This document shows, piece after piece, positions 26,763 through 36,000 of a DNA stretch of 64,000 bases. This stretch comes from Confluentibacter lentus (GTDB taxonomy: Bacteria; Bacteroidota; Bacteroidia; Flavobacteriales; Flavobacteriaceae): the NCBI RefSeq assembly GCF_002806995.1, contig NZ_NIHE01000004.1, forward strand, positions 62,001-126,000, read 5' to 3'. A program made the position numbers and the translations under genes. Position 1 is the first letter of the stretch, and the number at the start of each line of letters is the position of its first letter. The notes below the pieces were generated by a model, which saw only the letters and a list, made by a program, of their open reading frames with translations, ran no database searches and was not told where the DNA came from.

Positions 26763-28061
26763 ATGAAACAATCATTTTCGAGACGTTCGTTTTTGACTAA
26801 GGGAGCGATAGCTGGAGCGGGTGTAATCGGAGCCACTGCTTTTTCAGAGACTTTCGGTAAAACTTATACAAATAAGATTGACGATCAACCTAAACTTTCT
26901 GCACCATCTGCAATAAAAATTACGGATGTTCAATACGGAATCATCGGAGGTAGCTTATTTGTGAAAATTAATAGCGACCAAGGGATATATGGTTGTGGTG
27001 AAGGTGTTGATGCTATTAGAGGATCTGAAAATTTAGTTGACAGTTTTGGACGTAGATTAAGAGGTCAGAGTCCATTTAATGTTCATAAAATATTTGAAGA
27101 CATAAGAAGAGGAGGTCACTTTGGTGGTGGTCAGTCAGGTATGTATGTAGCTGTACTTTCTGCTATTGAAACGGCACTATGGGATTTATCAGGTAAAGCA
27201 TTAGATTTGCCTGTTTATCAATTACTTGGAGGTAAATTTAGAGATAAAGTAAGAGTATATTGCGATACGGCGTTGTATCGTGTAAGATTCCCAACCCCTG
27301 AAGATTTTGCTAAAGCAGCAACGGATGCTATCAAAAATTGGGGATTCAATGCTTTAAAATTCGATCTTGATTATGCTCAAGATCCTGATAAATATGACCG
27401 TTACAACTGGACAGCTAGCCCAGGTGAAATATCAAGAATGTACAATCAATTAGCAGCGGTGCGTAAAGCTGTAGGACCAAAAGTAGACTTGTGTGTGGAT
27501 ATGCACGGACGTTACGATCATGTAACTGCGCAAGCTATTGCTAGTAAAGTGGGAGATTTAAACTTAACATGGTTAGAAGAACCAATTCCAGCAGAAAACT
27601 TTGATGCATTTAAAGCTCTAACACAAGAAACTAGTGTTCCAATTTCTGCAGGTGAAAACGTATATCTTGGTCATGGTTTCAAACAATTACTTGATAACGG
27701 TGTAGATATCATCATGCCGGATTTACAAAAATGTGGTGGACTAGGAGAAGGTCAGCGTATTGCTAACTTAGCTAATTTATACTATGTACCATTCTCTCCT
27801 CACATGGTGGCATCATTCTTAGGAGCTATGGCTTGTGCTCACGTTTGTGCGTCTGTTCCTAACTTCCATTTAATGGAATGGCAATCATATTTCCATACTG
27901 ATGAAATGTACAAAAAGATTGTAATTTATGATGAAGGCGACTGGGTAAAAGACAGTTTTGTTACAGTATCTAACAAGCCAGGAATTGGTGTTGATCTTAA
28001 CATTGAAGCCATGAGAGAATACAAACGCGGTAATGCGCCATTCTTTGAAAAAACTAACTAA
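26763..28061 (+). CDS. Tat-exported enolase-superfamily sugar-acid dehydratase-like enzyme
   Basis: 432 residues. Twin-arginine signal SRRSFLTKGAIAGAGVIGA. The mandelate-racemase-type lid and barrel follow: IETALWDLSGKALDLPVYQL, KFD at 199-201, CVDMHGRYD (Asp246 metal ligand, His248 base), LEEPIPAEN (Glu272), SAGENVYLG (Glu298) and SPHMV (His347). Asp-x-His-Gly-Arg with EEP, GE and a late His is the pattern of galactonate/gluconate/mannonate-type dehydratases, which turn aldonic acids into 2-keto-3-deoxy acids. Such dehydratases are normally cytosolic, so the Tat signal is notable. Exact substrate not readable. A strong terminator follows. Confidence 0.9.
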   Translation: MKQSFSRRSFLTKGAIAGAGVIGATAFSETFGKTYTNKIDDQPKLSAPSAIKITDVQYGIIGGSLFVKINSDQGIYGCGEGVDAIRGSENLVDSFGRRLRGQSPFNVHKIFEDIRRGGHFGGGQSGMYVAVLSAIETALWDLSGKALDLPVYQLLGGKFRDKVRVYCDTALYRVRFPTPEDFAKAATDAIKNWGFNALKFDLDYAQDPDKYDRYNWTASPGEISRMYNQLAAVRKAVGPKVDLCVDMHGRYDHVTAQAIASKVGDLNLTWLEEPIPAENFDAFKALTQETSVPISAGENVYLGHGFKQLLDNGVDIIMPDLQKCGGLGEGQRIANLANLYYVPFSPHMVASFLGAMACAHVCASVPNFHLMEWQSYFHTDEMYKKIVIYDEGDWVKDSFVTVSNKPGIGVDLNIEAMREYKRGNAPFFEKTN

Positions 28062-28093
28062 TAATTAACGTTCAACTATAATTATTATTTAAC

Positions 28094-28124
28094 AAAAAAC
28101 CACTTCATTTTGAAGTGGTTTTTT
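28094..28124. terminator. Bidirectional terminator after the dehydratase gene
   Basis: AAAACCACTTCA pairs with TGAAGTGGTTTT around a TTT loop, with T-runs on both strands. It ends the + strand trio and the convergent DUF1080 gene. Confidence 0.92.
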
Positions 28125-28147
28125 AATTTATAACCTTTTAATTTTTA

Positions 28148-28747
28148 TTATTTTAAAGGTGTTATTTTAATGTTTTTAAATTGAATCTTCCCATCAGTTT
28201 GATTATTTCCTAATGCTTGTAATGCAATAAAACCATCAGATAGTTTATCGTCGGTAGCCTCACCAGTTAATATACCATTAGTCCAAACTTGAAAATGATT
28301 GCCGTCTACTTTAATCTTAAGTGTATTCCATTTATTAACAGTTTCAACAGCGACTAATTGTGGGCCGATAGGCACAATAGAACCTGTTCTATTCGCTTGT
28401 GTTGCATTGTTATCAGAAATATTTACTTCGTAACATTTTTCTGTATTGAAAACTTTTTCTCCACAATGGATATAAACACCAGAATTTATAACAGCATCAG
28501 GATTAAATTCCAATTCTAAAATATAATTATCATATTTTTCATTTGTAACGACAAAACTGTTTCCCCTAGTAATGCTTCCAGAAAGGATGCCATCTGAAAA
28601 CTCCCAAGTAGCATTTCCGTTTTTTTCCCAATTAGAAGCATTTTCTAGAAATAAAGCTTGGGAATTTTTACAAGAACTGTTTAAAATTAGCATGGTTGGA
28701 ATAAGAAGATGTAGTTTCGTTTGTTTAATAGAATTAATAAAGTTCAT
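28148..28747 (-). CDS. DUF1080-family lipoprotein (3-keto-glycoside lyase/hydrolase-like)
   Basis: 199 residues with a lipoprotein signal (LIPTMLILNSSC). The single DUF1080 concanavalin-like domain is recognised by WEFSDGILSGSITRGNSFVV, YILELEFNPDAVINSGVYIH, NKWNTLKIKVDGNHFQVWTN and the end IQFKNIKITPL. Characterised members act on 3-keto-glycosides, by beta-elimination or hydrolysis. Its gene stands alone on the minus strand, convergent with the dehydratase and divergent from the cupin-lactonase gene. Enzyme activity is inferred from family only. Confidence 0.87.
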   Translation of the reverse strand: MNFINSIKQTKLHLLIPTMLILNSSCKNSQALFLENASNWEKNGNATWEFSDGILSGSITRGNSFVVTNEKYDNYILELEFNPDAVINSGVYIHCGEKVFNTEKCYEVNISDNNATQANRTGSIVPIGPQLVAVETVNKWNTLKIKVDGNHFQVWTNGILTGEATDDKLSDGFIALQALGNNQTDGKIQFKNIKITPLK

Positions 28748-29026
28748 TTTTAGTTTTTTTAATTTAGTTATAGTGTTAATAAAAGGATGTTATTTCATTA
28801 GAAAAATAAAATCAACAAGCCTGTTTTCAAAAAAACTAATATAGGTATTTTTTATATATATGCCTAAGATGAATTTATGGTTTTAACATGTTGTATAATA
28901 GATTTATTTCTACAATTACTTAAATATTTAAATGTGTTTATTTTTTTAAATCTTAACTTTTTTGAAAGCAAGATTTATCTTAAAATAGTTATTTTTATAG
29001 CTTTAATTAAACTAAAAACTAAACTA

Positions 29027-30964
29027 ATGGATTTGAAATTATCTAAAAGAATATTTAGCAGTGTTTTATTAACTGTTACAGTTTTTGCTTTCATTCAGTG
29101 TAAACAATCAAATACACCAGAATGGCAAGGTATAAACCAAGAACTAATCAGTCAGCATAATCTTTCTGTTAGAGAACTTACCGATTTACCAAACAATGAT
29201 ATTGAATCTAACCTTGAAGCGGGTAAAGTAAAGAATCTTAATAATGTTGATAGTCTAGAACTTTCTACAGGTGTCCATGCAAAAATTTTCTGGGGCACTG
29301 GCAATATGGTAAGTGTTGTTGAAATGGCAGCAAATACCGAAATTCCAGAAACTGTTCTACCTTCAGATTGCTTTATTTTTGTTCAAAAAGGAACAGTTAA
29401 TGTATTAATTAACGGAAAGCCTGAAACACTTGTTAACATTCAAAGAGAGGAACCAGACGGAAGCCATAGCGGTACACCAAAAACAGAATTTGTTTATTTA
29501 CAAAAAGGTACTAAAATCAGCATTATTGCTGGGGGATCTGAAGCTAAAATACTGGAAGTTGCTAGTCCGTTACGATTGGATTATCTTCAAAAATTAGGTA
29601 TTGAAAACCTTCCAAATGAGATACTGGATGTTAGAACCTACCAAGAACCTAATGTTGACCCTAATAATGTTTACGATTTATATAATTTTCAACTAACAAA
29701 ATTAGCTGATGGTGCACATTCTAGACTGATTTCCGGAAGAAATACACAGTTAAGTTTTATTTCTATGGATCCAGGTTCTACATTTCCACACCATATTCAT
29801 CCAGAAGAACAAATGATGTTTGTAATGCGCGGTGAATGTGATGAAATCATTCTTGATGGCAAAGCACACATGGGAGAAAATGATGTTGTTCGCTTACCAG
29901 GTAATATGGTTCATGGTGCTTATATTAGCGAACTTGGGTGTGATGCCTTGGATATTTTTTGGCCAGCCAGAGCAGATTATTCTGAAAAGGAAAAAGCGGT
30001 TTTAACTGCTTATCATACCATAATTCCTAAAGATTCAAAACCTGAATTATTGGTTGATGGCACAAAAACACAACCATCTTTAACGTTTAGTGAAGGACCT
30101 AAATGGATGAATGGTAAAGTGTATTTTTCGAATATGTATTTTGACCAAAGTTGGAATGCCGATCCAAAAAAGAGTTCCATTGTAGAATTATCTCCAGACG
30201 GAAGCTACAAAAACATCACCGAAGGCAAAATGCAAGCCAATGGTTTATATCCTTATAAAAATGGCAATCTGATTGTTTGTGATATGATTGGACATCGTGT
30301 TGTGGAAATGACAACTAGTGGACAAGTAGTTAAGGTTTTGGTTGATAAATATGATGGAAAACCAATTGACGGTCCTAACGATGTGATTACAGATTCCAAA
30401 GGTGGTTTCTATTTTACCGACCCTCAATTTACTATGGAACCAGAAAAAAATCAGCCTGGTCGTGCGGTGTATTATGTGTCTGCTGAAGGTAAAATAACCA
30501 GAATTACTGAGCCAAACGAGTTTGCCATGCCTAATGGTATTTTATTGTCACCTGACGGAAAAACACTCTATATAAATAATTGCTATGATAATGAATCATG
30601 GTATCCTGTAAACAGTGAGAAGGATAATTTTATTTGGGCTTATGATGTGAAAGACGATGGAACAATAACTAACGGGCGACAATTTGCTCAGCTATTTTTA
30701 ACAGGAAACGTACTTGATAGAAAAGGAAAATCCTCTAGTGCCGATGGTATGGCGATTGATAAAATGGGCAATATTTACGTTGGTACTTATTATGGCGTTC
30801 AAATCTTCAATAATAAAGGTGAATATATAGGAATGATAAATTTACCATCATTTCCAGTAAGTCTTTGTTTTGGTGACGAAGACATGAAAACCTTATATAT
30901 TGTAAGTTACAGTAAGGTTTTTAAAATTAAAACCAATATGGAAGGTTACGTAAATTATTTATAG
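29027..30964 (+). CDS. Lipoprotein fusing a two-cupin module to an SMP-30 lactonase
   Basis: An in-frame upstream ATG at 28877 gives a 50-residue extension; I choose 29027 because it starts a clean lipoprotein signal (MDLKLSKRIFSSVL, lipobox FIQC). About 645 residues. Residues 60-330 hold two cupin barrels; the second keeps its metal site (FPHHIHPEEQMMFVMRGE, then NMVHGAY), while the first looks metal-poor. Residues 350-640 form an SMP-30 propeller (FSEGPKWMNGKVYFS, DGPNDVITDSKGGFYFTDP, MPNGILLSPDGKTLYI, SADGMAIDKMGNIYV) with Glu/Asn/Asp ligands. The fusion suggests that the cupin prepares or holds a sugar lactone for the lactonase on the periplasmic membrane face. Confidence 0.87.
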   Translation: MDLKLSKRIFSSVLLTVTVFAFIQCKQSNTPEWQGINQELISQHNLSVRELTDLPNNDIESNLEAGKVKNLNNVDSLELSTGVHAKIFWGTGNMVSVVEMAANTEIPETVLPSDCFIFVQKGTVNVLINGKPETLVNIQREEPDGSHSGTPKTEFVYLQKGTKISIIAGGSEAKILEVASPLRLDYLQKLGIENLPNEILDVRTYQEPNVDPNNVYDLYNFQLTKLADGAHSRLISGRNTQLSFISMDPGSTFPHHIHPEEQMMFVMRGECDEIILDGKAHMGENDVVRLPGNMVHGAYISELGCDALDIFWPARADYSEKEKAVLTAYHTIIPKDSKPELLVDGTKTQPSLTFSEGPKWMNGKVYFSNMYFDQSWNADPKKSSIVELSPDGSYKNITEGKMQANGLYPYKNGNLIVCDMIGHRVVEMTTSGQVVKVLVDKYDGKPIDGPNDVITDSKGGFYFTDPQFTMEPEKNQPGRAVYYVSAEGKITRITEPNEFAMPNGILLSPDGKTLYINNCYDNESWYPVNSEKDNFIWAYDVKDDGTITNGRQFAQLFLTGNVLDRKGKSSSADGMAIDKMGNIYVGTYYGVQIFNNKGEYIGMINLPSFPVSLCFGDEDMKTLYIVSYSKVFKIKTNMEGYVNYL

Positions 30965-31002
30965 AAACATCAATTTTACTAAACATAATAAAGAATAATT
31001 AA

Positions 31003-31995
31003 ATGAAAAAACAAATAAAATTAGGTTGGAGTCTTATTGTTCTCATTACAACGTCTTATGGATTTGCTCAAGAGCAAGGAACGATAGAATTTATTTCAAA
31101 TGAACTATCAAGCGTTATAAATAAAGACGCCAAAGTTGAAAAAATCGTTGATGGCTGCCAATTCACGGAAGGGCCATTATGGATTGAAAAAGAAAAGATG
31201 TTGTTGTTTTCTGATGTTCCTGCAAATACGATTTATAAATGGACAGAAGCTAAAGGTAAAGAAGTGTATTTAAAACCATCTGGTTATACAGCAAGCGAAT
31301 CAAGAGGTGGATTTATGGGTTCTAACGGATTGTATCTTTCAAAAAAGGGAGAATTGCTAATTGCTCAACATGGTGACCGCAGAGTAGCTAGAATGGATGC
31401 ACCGCTTAATGCGCCACAAACAAAGTATGTAACAGTTGCTGGGGAATATGATGGCAAAAAATTAAATAGTCCAAATGATTTGGTAATATCTGATAAAGGC
31501 GATTTGTATTTTACAGATCCTATGTATGGTTTTGAAGGCGGTATGAACGACCCAAAAAAGCAAATCTCTTTCCAAGGTGTTTATAAAATGGATAAACAAG
31601 GAAAAGTAACGCTTCAAGATGATGCCATTCCACAACCAAACGGACTTGCTATTTTCCCTGATAAAAAAACCATGATTGTTGCTAGTACCGATGGTGCTGA
31701 TAAAGGATGGTTTCTATATGATATTGATAAAGATGGAAACTTAAAAAACAAACGTGTATTTTACAATGTTGCTCAAGAAAAAGGCATGGGAGGTTGCGAC
31801 GGATTGAAAATTGATAAATCAGGTAATGTATATGCTACGGGACCAGACGGTGTTTGGATATTCAATAAAAACGCAAAACTTATTGGTAGAATTAAATTTA
31901 GTAGATTAAGTGTTGCCAATCTTGCTTTTTCTCCAGATGAAAAAACAATGTACATTACAGCTACAAATAATGTATTCAGATTAAAAATGAAATAA
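31003..31995 (+). CDS. Exported SMP-30/gluconolactonase-family protein
   Basis: 330 residues with a Sec signal ending YGFAQ. SMP-30 propeller: CQFTEGPLWIEKEKMLLFSD supplies the first ligand; SPNDLVISDKGDLYFTDPMY, QPNGLAIFPDKKTMIVAS and GGCDGLKIDKSGNVYATGPD supply the others. It would hydrolyse a sugar lactone outside the cytosol. The gene follows the cupin-lactonase fusion by 38 bases and ends at a bidirectional terminator. Two lactonases in tandem suggest different ring sizes or successive steps, which is inference. Confidence 0.9.
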   Translation: MKKQIKLGWSLIVLITTSYGFAQEQGTIEFISNELSSVINKDAKVEKIVDGCQFTEGPLWIEKEKMLLFSDVPANTIYKWTEAKGKEVYLKPSGYTASESRGGFMGSNGLYLSKKGELLIAQHGDRRVARMDAPLNAPQTKYVTVAGEYDGKKLNSPNDLVISDKGDLYFTDPMYGFEGGMNDPKKQISFQGVYKMDKQGKVTLQDDAIPQPNGLAIFPDKKTMIVASTDGADKGWFLYDIDKDGNLKNKRVFYNVAQEKGMGGCDGLKIDKSGNVYATGPDGVWIFNKNAKLIGRIKFSRLSVANLAFSPDEKTMYITATNNVFRLKMK

Positions 31996-32018
31996 AAGAA
32001 CTCTGAGTAAATAAAAAG

Positions 32019-32047
32019 ATGCCACGCAAAACACGTGGCATTTTTTT
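32019..32047. terminator. Bidirectional terminator between the lactonase gene and the minus-strand operon
   Basis: ATGCCACG pairs with CGTGGCAT around a 7-base loop, with T-runs on both strands. It lies after the + gene ending at 31995 and beyond the end of the - operon at 32118. Confidence 0.92.
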
Positions 32048-32117
32048 ATAAAAAAACTTTAGTTAGATTGCTGTTGATATATTTAGGTGTAAACTATCTT
32101 TTTGGAATTTATTTTCC

Positions 32118-34391
32118 TTACTTTTTAGGAAGCGCATAAACCACATATCCTTTCGGAATGTCCTCTTCTTTTAGTGTATCATACTTTAAACGTCCAGTTG
32201 AGCAAATTACAAGGTATTGCTGCCCATTAGATTCATACATGGCAGGAATTCCCTGAGGATTTGTTCGTCCTACTTCTTTTTTCCAAAGAATATTGCCATT
32301 ATCAGCATCATAAGCATAAACCCTACCATCCCCGGCTGTGGCAAATACGAGCCCCGTTGCCGTAACAACCATTCCTTTTCGTAAGGATCCGTTGGCTGTT
32401 CCCGTATTTTCTTCATTATCAATATCATCATCATCACCTAGGGGCACTTTCCATTTGATTTCGCCCTTATTTAAATCATAAGCGACAATCCATGACCACG
32501 CGGGTGTTAAAATATCGTTAGCTGCTTCACCATAGTTATTGGATTCTATATAAATTGCTTTAGGACCCATGTAATCCTTGGGGTACCCAACTTCTTTTCG
32601 TGGTGGGTAATCAGGAACTTTTACTCCCCCCGAAGCTACTACAGGCCCCGATGGCTCGGGTACCTGCTCTTGTTGGCTGTTATTACCTCTTGTTCTGGCT
32701 AAGGATGCAAGGTAGGTGTATAGATTGCTCAAGGTTTCACTATCTAGGTGTGGCATGGCGGGCATTCGACCCTTACCATTGGTCACTGTCAATTTGAAGG
32801 CATCCAATCCGCCACTTCTATCCATAGTGAGCAAACTAGTTCCTAATCCCTCCAAACCATTTTTATCAGCGCCATGGCAAACCAAACAAGTTTGTTTATA
32901 TGAAGCCTCTGCTTTTGCTATTAGATCACCAGACAGTTCCGAGTTGTTCTTTATCGGTTCCCTAATTTTTAAGCGATATATAGATGCAGATTCTTTAGTT
33001 TGAACATAAACAATGCCTTTTTTGGGATTTGCCGCCGTATTGCCATAATTGGCACCACCCGTAGAGCCTGGAATGGCAATGGTTTCATATTTGTCGGAGA
33101 GTGGCTGGAACAATCCTACTTTCGCTTTACTAATTCTTTCAATCATTTCTTCACGTTTTTCGTTGCTCCAATAAGGATTCAGATCATCAGCAGTTACTAC
33201 TTGGCGGTTGAAAGGTGGTATGACAGTAGGAAAGGGTTGGGTTGGCGATGATTTTTCATTAGGCATGTCACTTTGCGGAACGGGTCTTTCCTCAATAGGC
33301 CAAAGTGGTTTGCCGGTTACCCGATCAAACACGTACAAAAATCCTGTTTTGGCAGCAACGGCCACAGCATCTACCTTTTTGCCCTCGTGCTGAACGGTAA
33401 TCAACTGAGGTGCAGCTGTCAAGTCATAATCCCAAATATCATGATGTACAGTTTGGAAATGCCATAGTCTTTTACCCGTACGTGCATCAAGGGCGATGAT
33501 GCAATTTCCAAATAAATTATCGCCTTGCCGATCTGCACCATCAAAATCATAAGTTGGAGAACCTGTTGGGAAATAGGCAATGCCACGTTCCGCATCTACA
33601 GAGATTTCACCCCAAGTATTGGTAGCGCCAACGTATTTGTAAGCATCTTTTGGCCAAGTTTCGTAGCCATATTCGCCTGGGAGTGGGATGGTATGAAAAA
33701 TCCATGCCATTTTTCCAGTGATGACACTATAAGCACGAAGATGGCCAGGCCCAACAAATGGATTTTCTCCTGGAGCTGAACCAACCAGAATCAGGTCTTC
33801 AAATATATGACCGGGAATAACTGGCATCATACGACCCAGTGTTTCAGGATCCCGATCTACTCCAAGGCGCATATCGGTATATCCGGGACCGGTATCACCA
33901 AAGTCCATGATGGACTTTCCGGTAATGGCATCAATGGCCTGCATGGTATTGTTAAGAAAAATAATCAGTCGTTTTTGGCTCTTATCCTCGCTTTGCCAGA
34001 AATTGATGCCGCGGGTAATGATTCCTTTGAGATTCTCATGAATCCAAATTTCTTTGCCAGTACTAGCATCAACTGCAATAATCGAGTTGTTTCGACCCAT
34101 TACGTACATCACGTTATCTACGATAATAGGGTTGAAATTATAATTGGAATTATCATAGGTGGGCACTATAAATGCTACGTCTAGTTCATTGACATTTTTC
34201 TTGGTAATCTGGGTGAATTCCACAAATTTTGAATGATCGGGACCTCCGCCATAGTCTTTCCATTCAATGTGTTGTTGCGTCGCTAAAGGTTCTGACTGCT
34301 TAACATTGCAACTGACTAAAAGAAGAATGAAACCAGAATAAATGAAAAATGAAGGAGATAACCTTCCTGAAAGAGTGCTTGAGTGTGGCAT
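32118..34391 (-). CDS. Lipoprotein PQQ-dependent dehydrogenase with inserted cytochrome c domain (copy 2)
   Basis: 757 residues; lipobox LLVSC (Cys28). Opens WKDYGGGPDHSKFVEFTQIT, with propeller docking repeats (IIALDARTGKRLWHF), the block VHHDIWDYDLTAAPQLI, and a cytochrome c insertion from about residue 490 to 570 (CLVCH at 502-506, Met in GRMPAMPH). The last blades follow (IVAYDLNKGEIKWKVPL; RVYAYDADNGNILWK). It is clearly homologous to the copies at 7926 and 44345. Last gene of the long minus-strand operon, 151 bases after its neighbour, so it may have its own promoter too. Substrate unknown. Confidence 0.92.
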   Translation of the reverse strand: MPHSSTLSGRLSPSFFIYSGFILLLVSCNVKQSEPLATQQHIEWKDYGGGPDHSKFVEFTQITKKNVNELDVAFIVPTYDNSNYNFNPIIVDNVMYVMGRNNSIIAVDASTGKEIWIHENLKGIITRGINFWQSEDKSQKRLIIFLNNTMQAIDAITGKSIMDFGDTGPGYTDMRLGVDRDPETLGRMMPVIPGHIFEDLILVGSAPGENPFVGPGHLRAYSVITGKMAWIFHTIPLPGEYGYETWPKDAYKYVGATNTWGEISVDAERGIAYFPTGSPTYDFDGADRQGDNLFGNCIIALDARTGKRLWHFQTVHHDIWDYDLTAAPQLITVQHEGKKVDAVAVAAKTGFLYVFDRVTGKPLWPIEERPVPQSDMPNEKSSPTQPFPTVIPPFNRQVVTADDLNPYWSNEKREEMIERISKAKVGLFQPLSDKYETIAIPGSTGGANYGNTAANPKKGIVYVQTKESASIYRLKIREPIKNNSELSGDLIAKAEASYKQTCLVCHGADKNGLEGLGTSLLTMDRSGGLDAFKLTVTNGKGRMPAMPHLDSETLSNLYTYLASLARTRGNNSQQEQVPEPSGPVVASGGVKVPDYPPRKEVGYPKDYMGPKAIYIESNNYGEAANDILTPAWSWIVAYDLNKGEIKWKVPLGDDDDIDNEENTGTANGSLRKGMVVTATGLVFATAGDGRVYAYDADNGNILWKKEVGRTNPQGIPAMYESNGQQYLVICSTGRLKYDTLKEEDIPKGYVVYALPKK

Positions 34392-34542
34392 GGGTAATTG
34401 TTAGTTTAGCATCGTTGTAATTAGTTTTTTAGAGAAAATAGAAAACGTCCAATATTCTCAAAGTATTTAAATACGCCAGAGCTTTCATCAAAAAAATGCC
34501 TTACTTCATATAATAGCTCAAGCGTTTCTTTGTATATTGAGT

Positions 34543-35958
34543 CTAATCAACTTCCCAAGTATCCGTTCTAAATGGAACAATAGGAAATCCTTCTTTACTC
34601 AACACATTAGACATTCCTGTGTTGCTAAATGAAAATCTAACTGCTACAGGTTCTTTAATATTTTTATTTGAAACAACTATTCTACCTTTTTCTAGTTTCA
34701 CATCTGCAGGTAAAAATTTCTTATCGCTTCCGGCTATCATAAATTCCGTGGGCTTGCCACCATCTTTGGTGATAAAACCGTTCGGTGAATCACTGAAATA
34801 TAGGTTAACTTTTCCTTTATTGATTTCCATCTTTTTCAATATGGGGCTCTTATAAACAGGAATGTTTTTTCCATAAGTTTCAGCAAGTGCCAATAGGGCT
34901 AAACGTTCTCCTACGTCCTTTTTATTTTGAGGGTGTAGGTTGGTGACATCATCTACGAGGTCGGTAATTACCACCATGCCAGTTTTAGGATATGAAAGTG
35001 ATTTTGATTGTGCTTCTTGAAGCAAAGCCCCTTCATACAAAGAAGTCTCGTATTTCCATGGTGCAATCTGTACGTAGTAGAATGGAAAATCATTTTGGAA
35101 GGCCTCACGCCAAGATCCAATCAAGCCATTTAACATTTTTTCATAGGCATAGGCTCTTGGTGTATTGCTTTCCCCTTGGTACCAAAGTGCACCTTTAATG
35201 GTATAATTTGAAATAGGATAAATCATGGCATTGAAGAGATAGCCGGGTTGATGTGGTCTATGCGTTTTCACTACAATTTCACTGGCGGCTTTTTTCATGA
35301 TAGGATCTGAATCTATGACAGATGCGGGTTCCCAGAGTTCTATAGGCGTTCCAGACCATGCGGATTGAATCAAACCGATAGGCACATTCAATTCTTCGTG
35401 TATTTTTTTTCCAAAGAAGTAACCAGCAGCACTAAAACGTTTTAAGGTTTCTTCATCGCATGATACCCAATCGCCATCGGCGTGGTCTTGAGGATATTCA
35501 GAGGCTTTTTTATCTACTGTAAAGAATCGGATATTATTATTCGCACTGGTTGGTAAAATATTTTTTATTTGTTGGTTATTGCTCATTTCCATATTGGACT
35601 GCCCAGAAAGCAACCATACTTCTCCTATCATGATATTTTCTAGTACAATACTCGGTGTTGGTCTAAACCTGTTCATACCTTTTAAGGTGATGGTATATGG
35701 ACCTCCAGCTGAAGGCGTTTTAATTTTCGCTTTCCATTTTCCAATGTTGGAGGCTTGCACCGTATCGACTTCTTCTTTCCAAGAAGAAATAATAACAAAA
35801 CGTTCGCTGGCACCCGACCAACCCCAAAGTGTCGCTTCTGAGTTTTGTTGCAATACCATATTATCACTTATAATGGAGGGTAGTCTAATCTGCGCATCTG
35901 TTCTATATGGAAATAAAACGTTTGCTATAAATAAGCTAATTAATAAAAGTTTTTTCAT
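34543..35958 (-). CDS. Sialate O-acetylesterase-family SGNH esterase (short form)
   Basis: 471 residues with a Sec signal (MKKLLLISLFIANVLFPY). Ig-like start (MVLQQNSEATLWGWSGASER), nucleophile Ser121 in SGQSNMEMSN, GALWYQGESNTPRA and a catalytic NLHPQNKKDVGERLALLAL. It lacks the jelly-roll insert of the 653-residue relative at 20908, so it is the compact form. Expected to remove acetyl or similar acyl groups from sugars outside the inner membrane. Placed 42 bases after the RraA-family gene in the minus-strand operon. Confidence 0.9.
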   Translation of the reverse strand: MKKLLLISLFIANVLFPYRTDAQIRLPSIISDNMVLQQNSEATLWGWSGASERFVIISSWKEEVDTVQASNIGKWKAKIKTPSAGGPYTITLKGMNRFRPTPSIVLENIMIGEVWLLSGQSNMEMSNNQQIKNILPTSANNNIRFFTVDKKASEYPQDHADGDWVSCDEETLKRFSAAGYFFGKKIHEELNVPIGLIQSAWSGTPIELWEPASVIDSDPIMKKAASEIVVKTHRPHQPGYLFNAMIYPISNYTIKGALWYQGESNTPRAYAYEKMLNGLIGSWREAFQNDFPFYYVQIAPWKYETSLYEGALLQEAQSKSLSYPKTGMVVITDLVDDVTNLHPQNKKDVGERLALLALAETYGKNIPVYKSPILKKMEINKGKVNLYFSDSPNGFITKDGGKPTEFMIAGSDKKFLPADVKLEKGRIVVSNKNIKEPVAVRFSFSNTGMSNVLSKEGFPIVPFRTDTWEVD

Positions 35959-36000
35959 TTGTCTATTTGGTTTGAATATAAAAAATGGTAATCTTATCGA

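Noticed and set aside
28877-29026. 50-residue N-terminal extension of the cupin-lactonase fusion
   Set aside because: Hydrophobic and Ile/Leu/Lys-rich without family likeness; the ATG at 29027 starts a proper lipoprotein signal.
20908-35958. Sialic-acid utilisation locus
   Set aside because: The two O-acetylesterase-family genes suggested it, but no sialidase, NanA, NanE or SusC/D-type sialic transporter is present.
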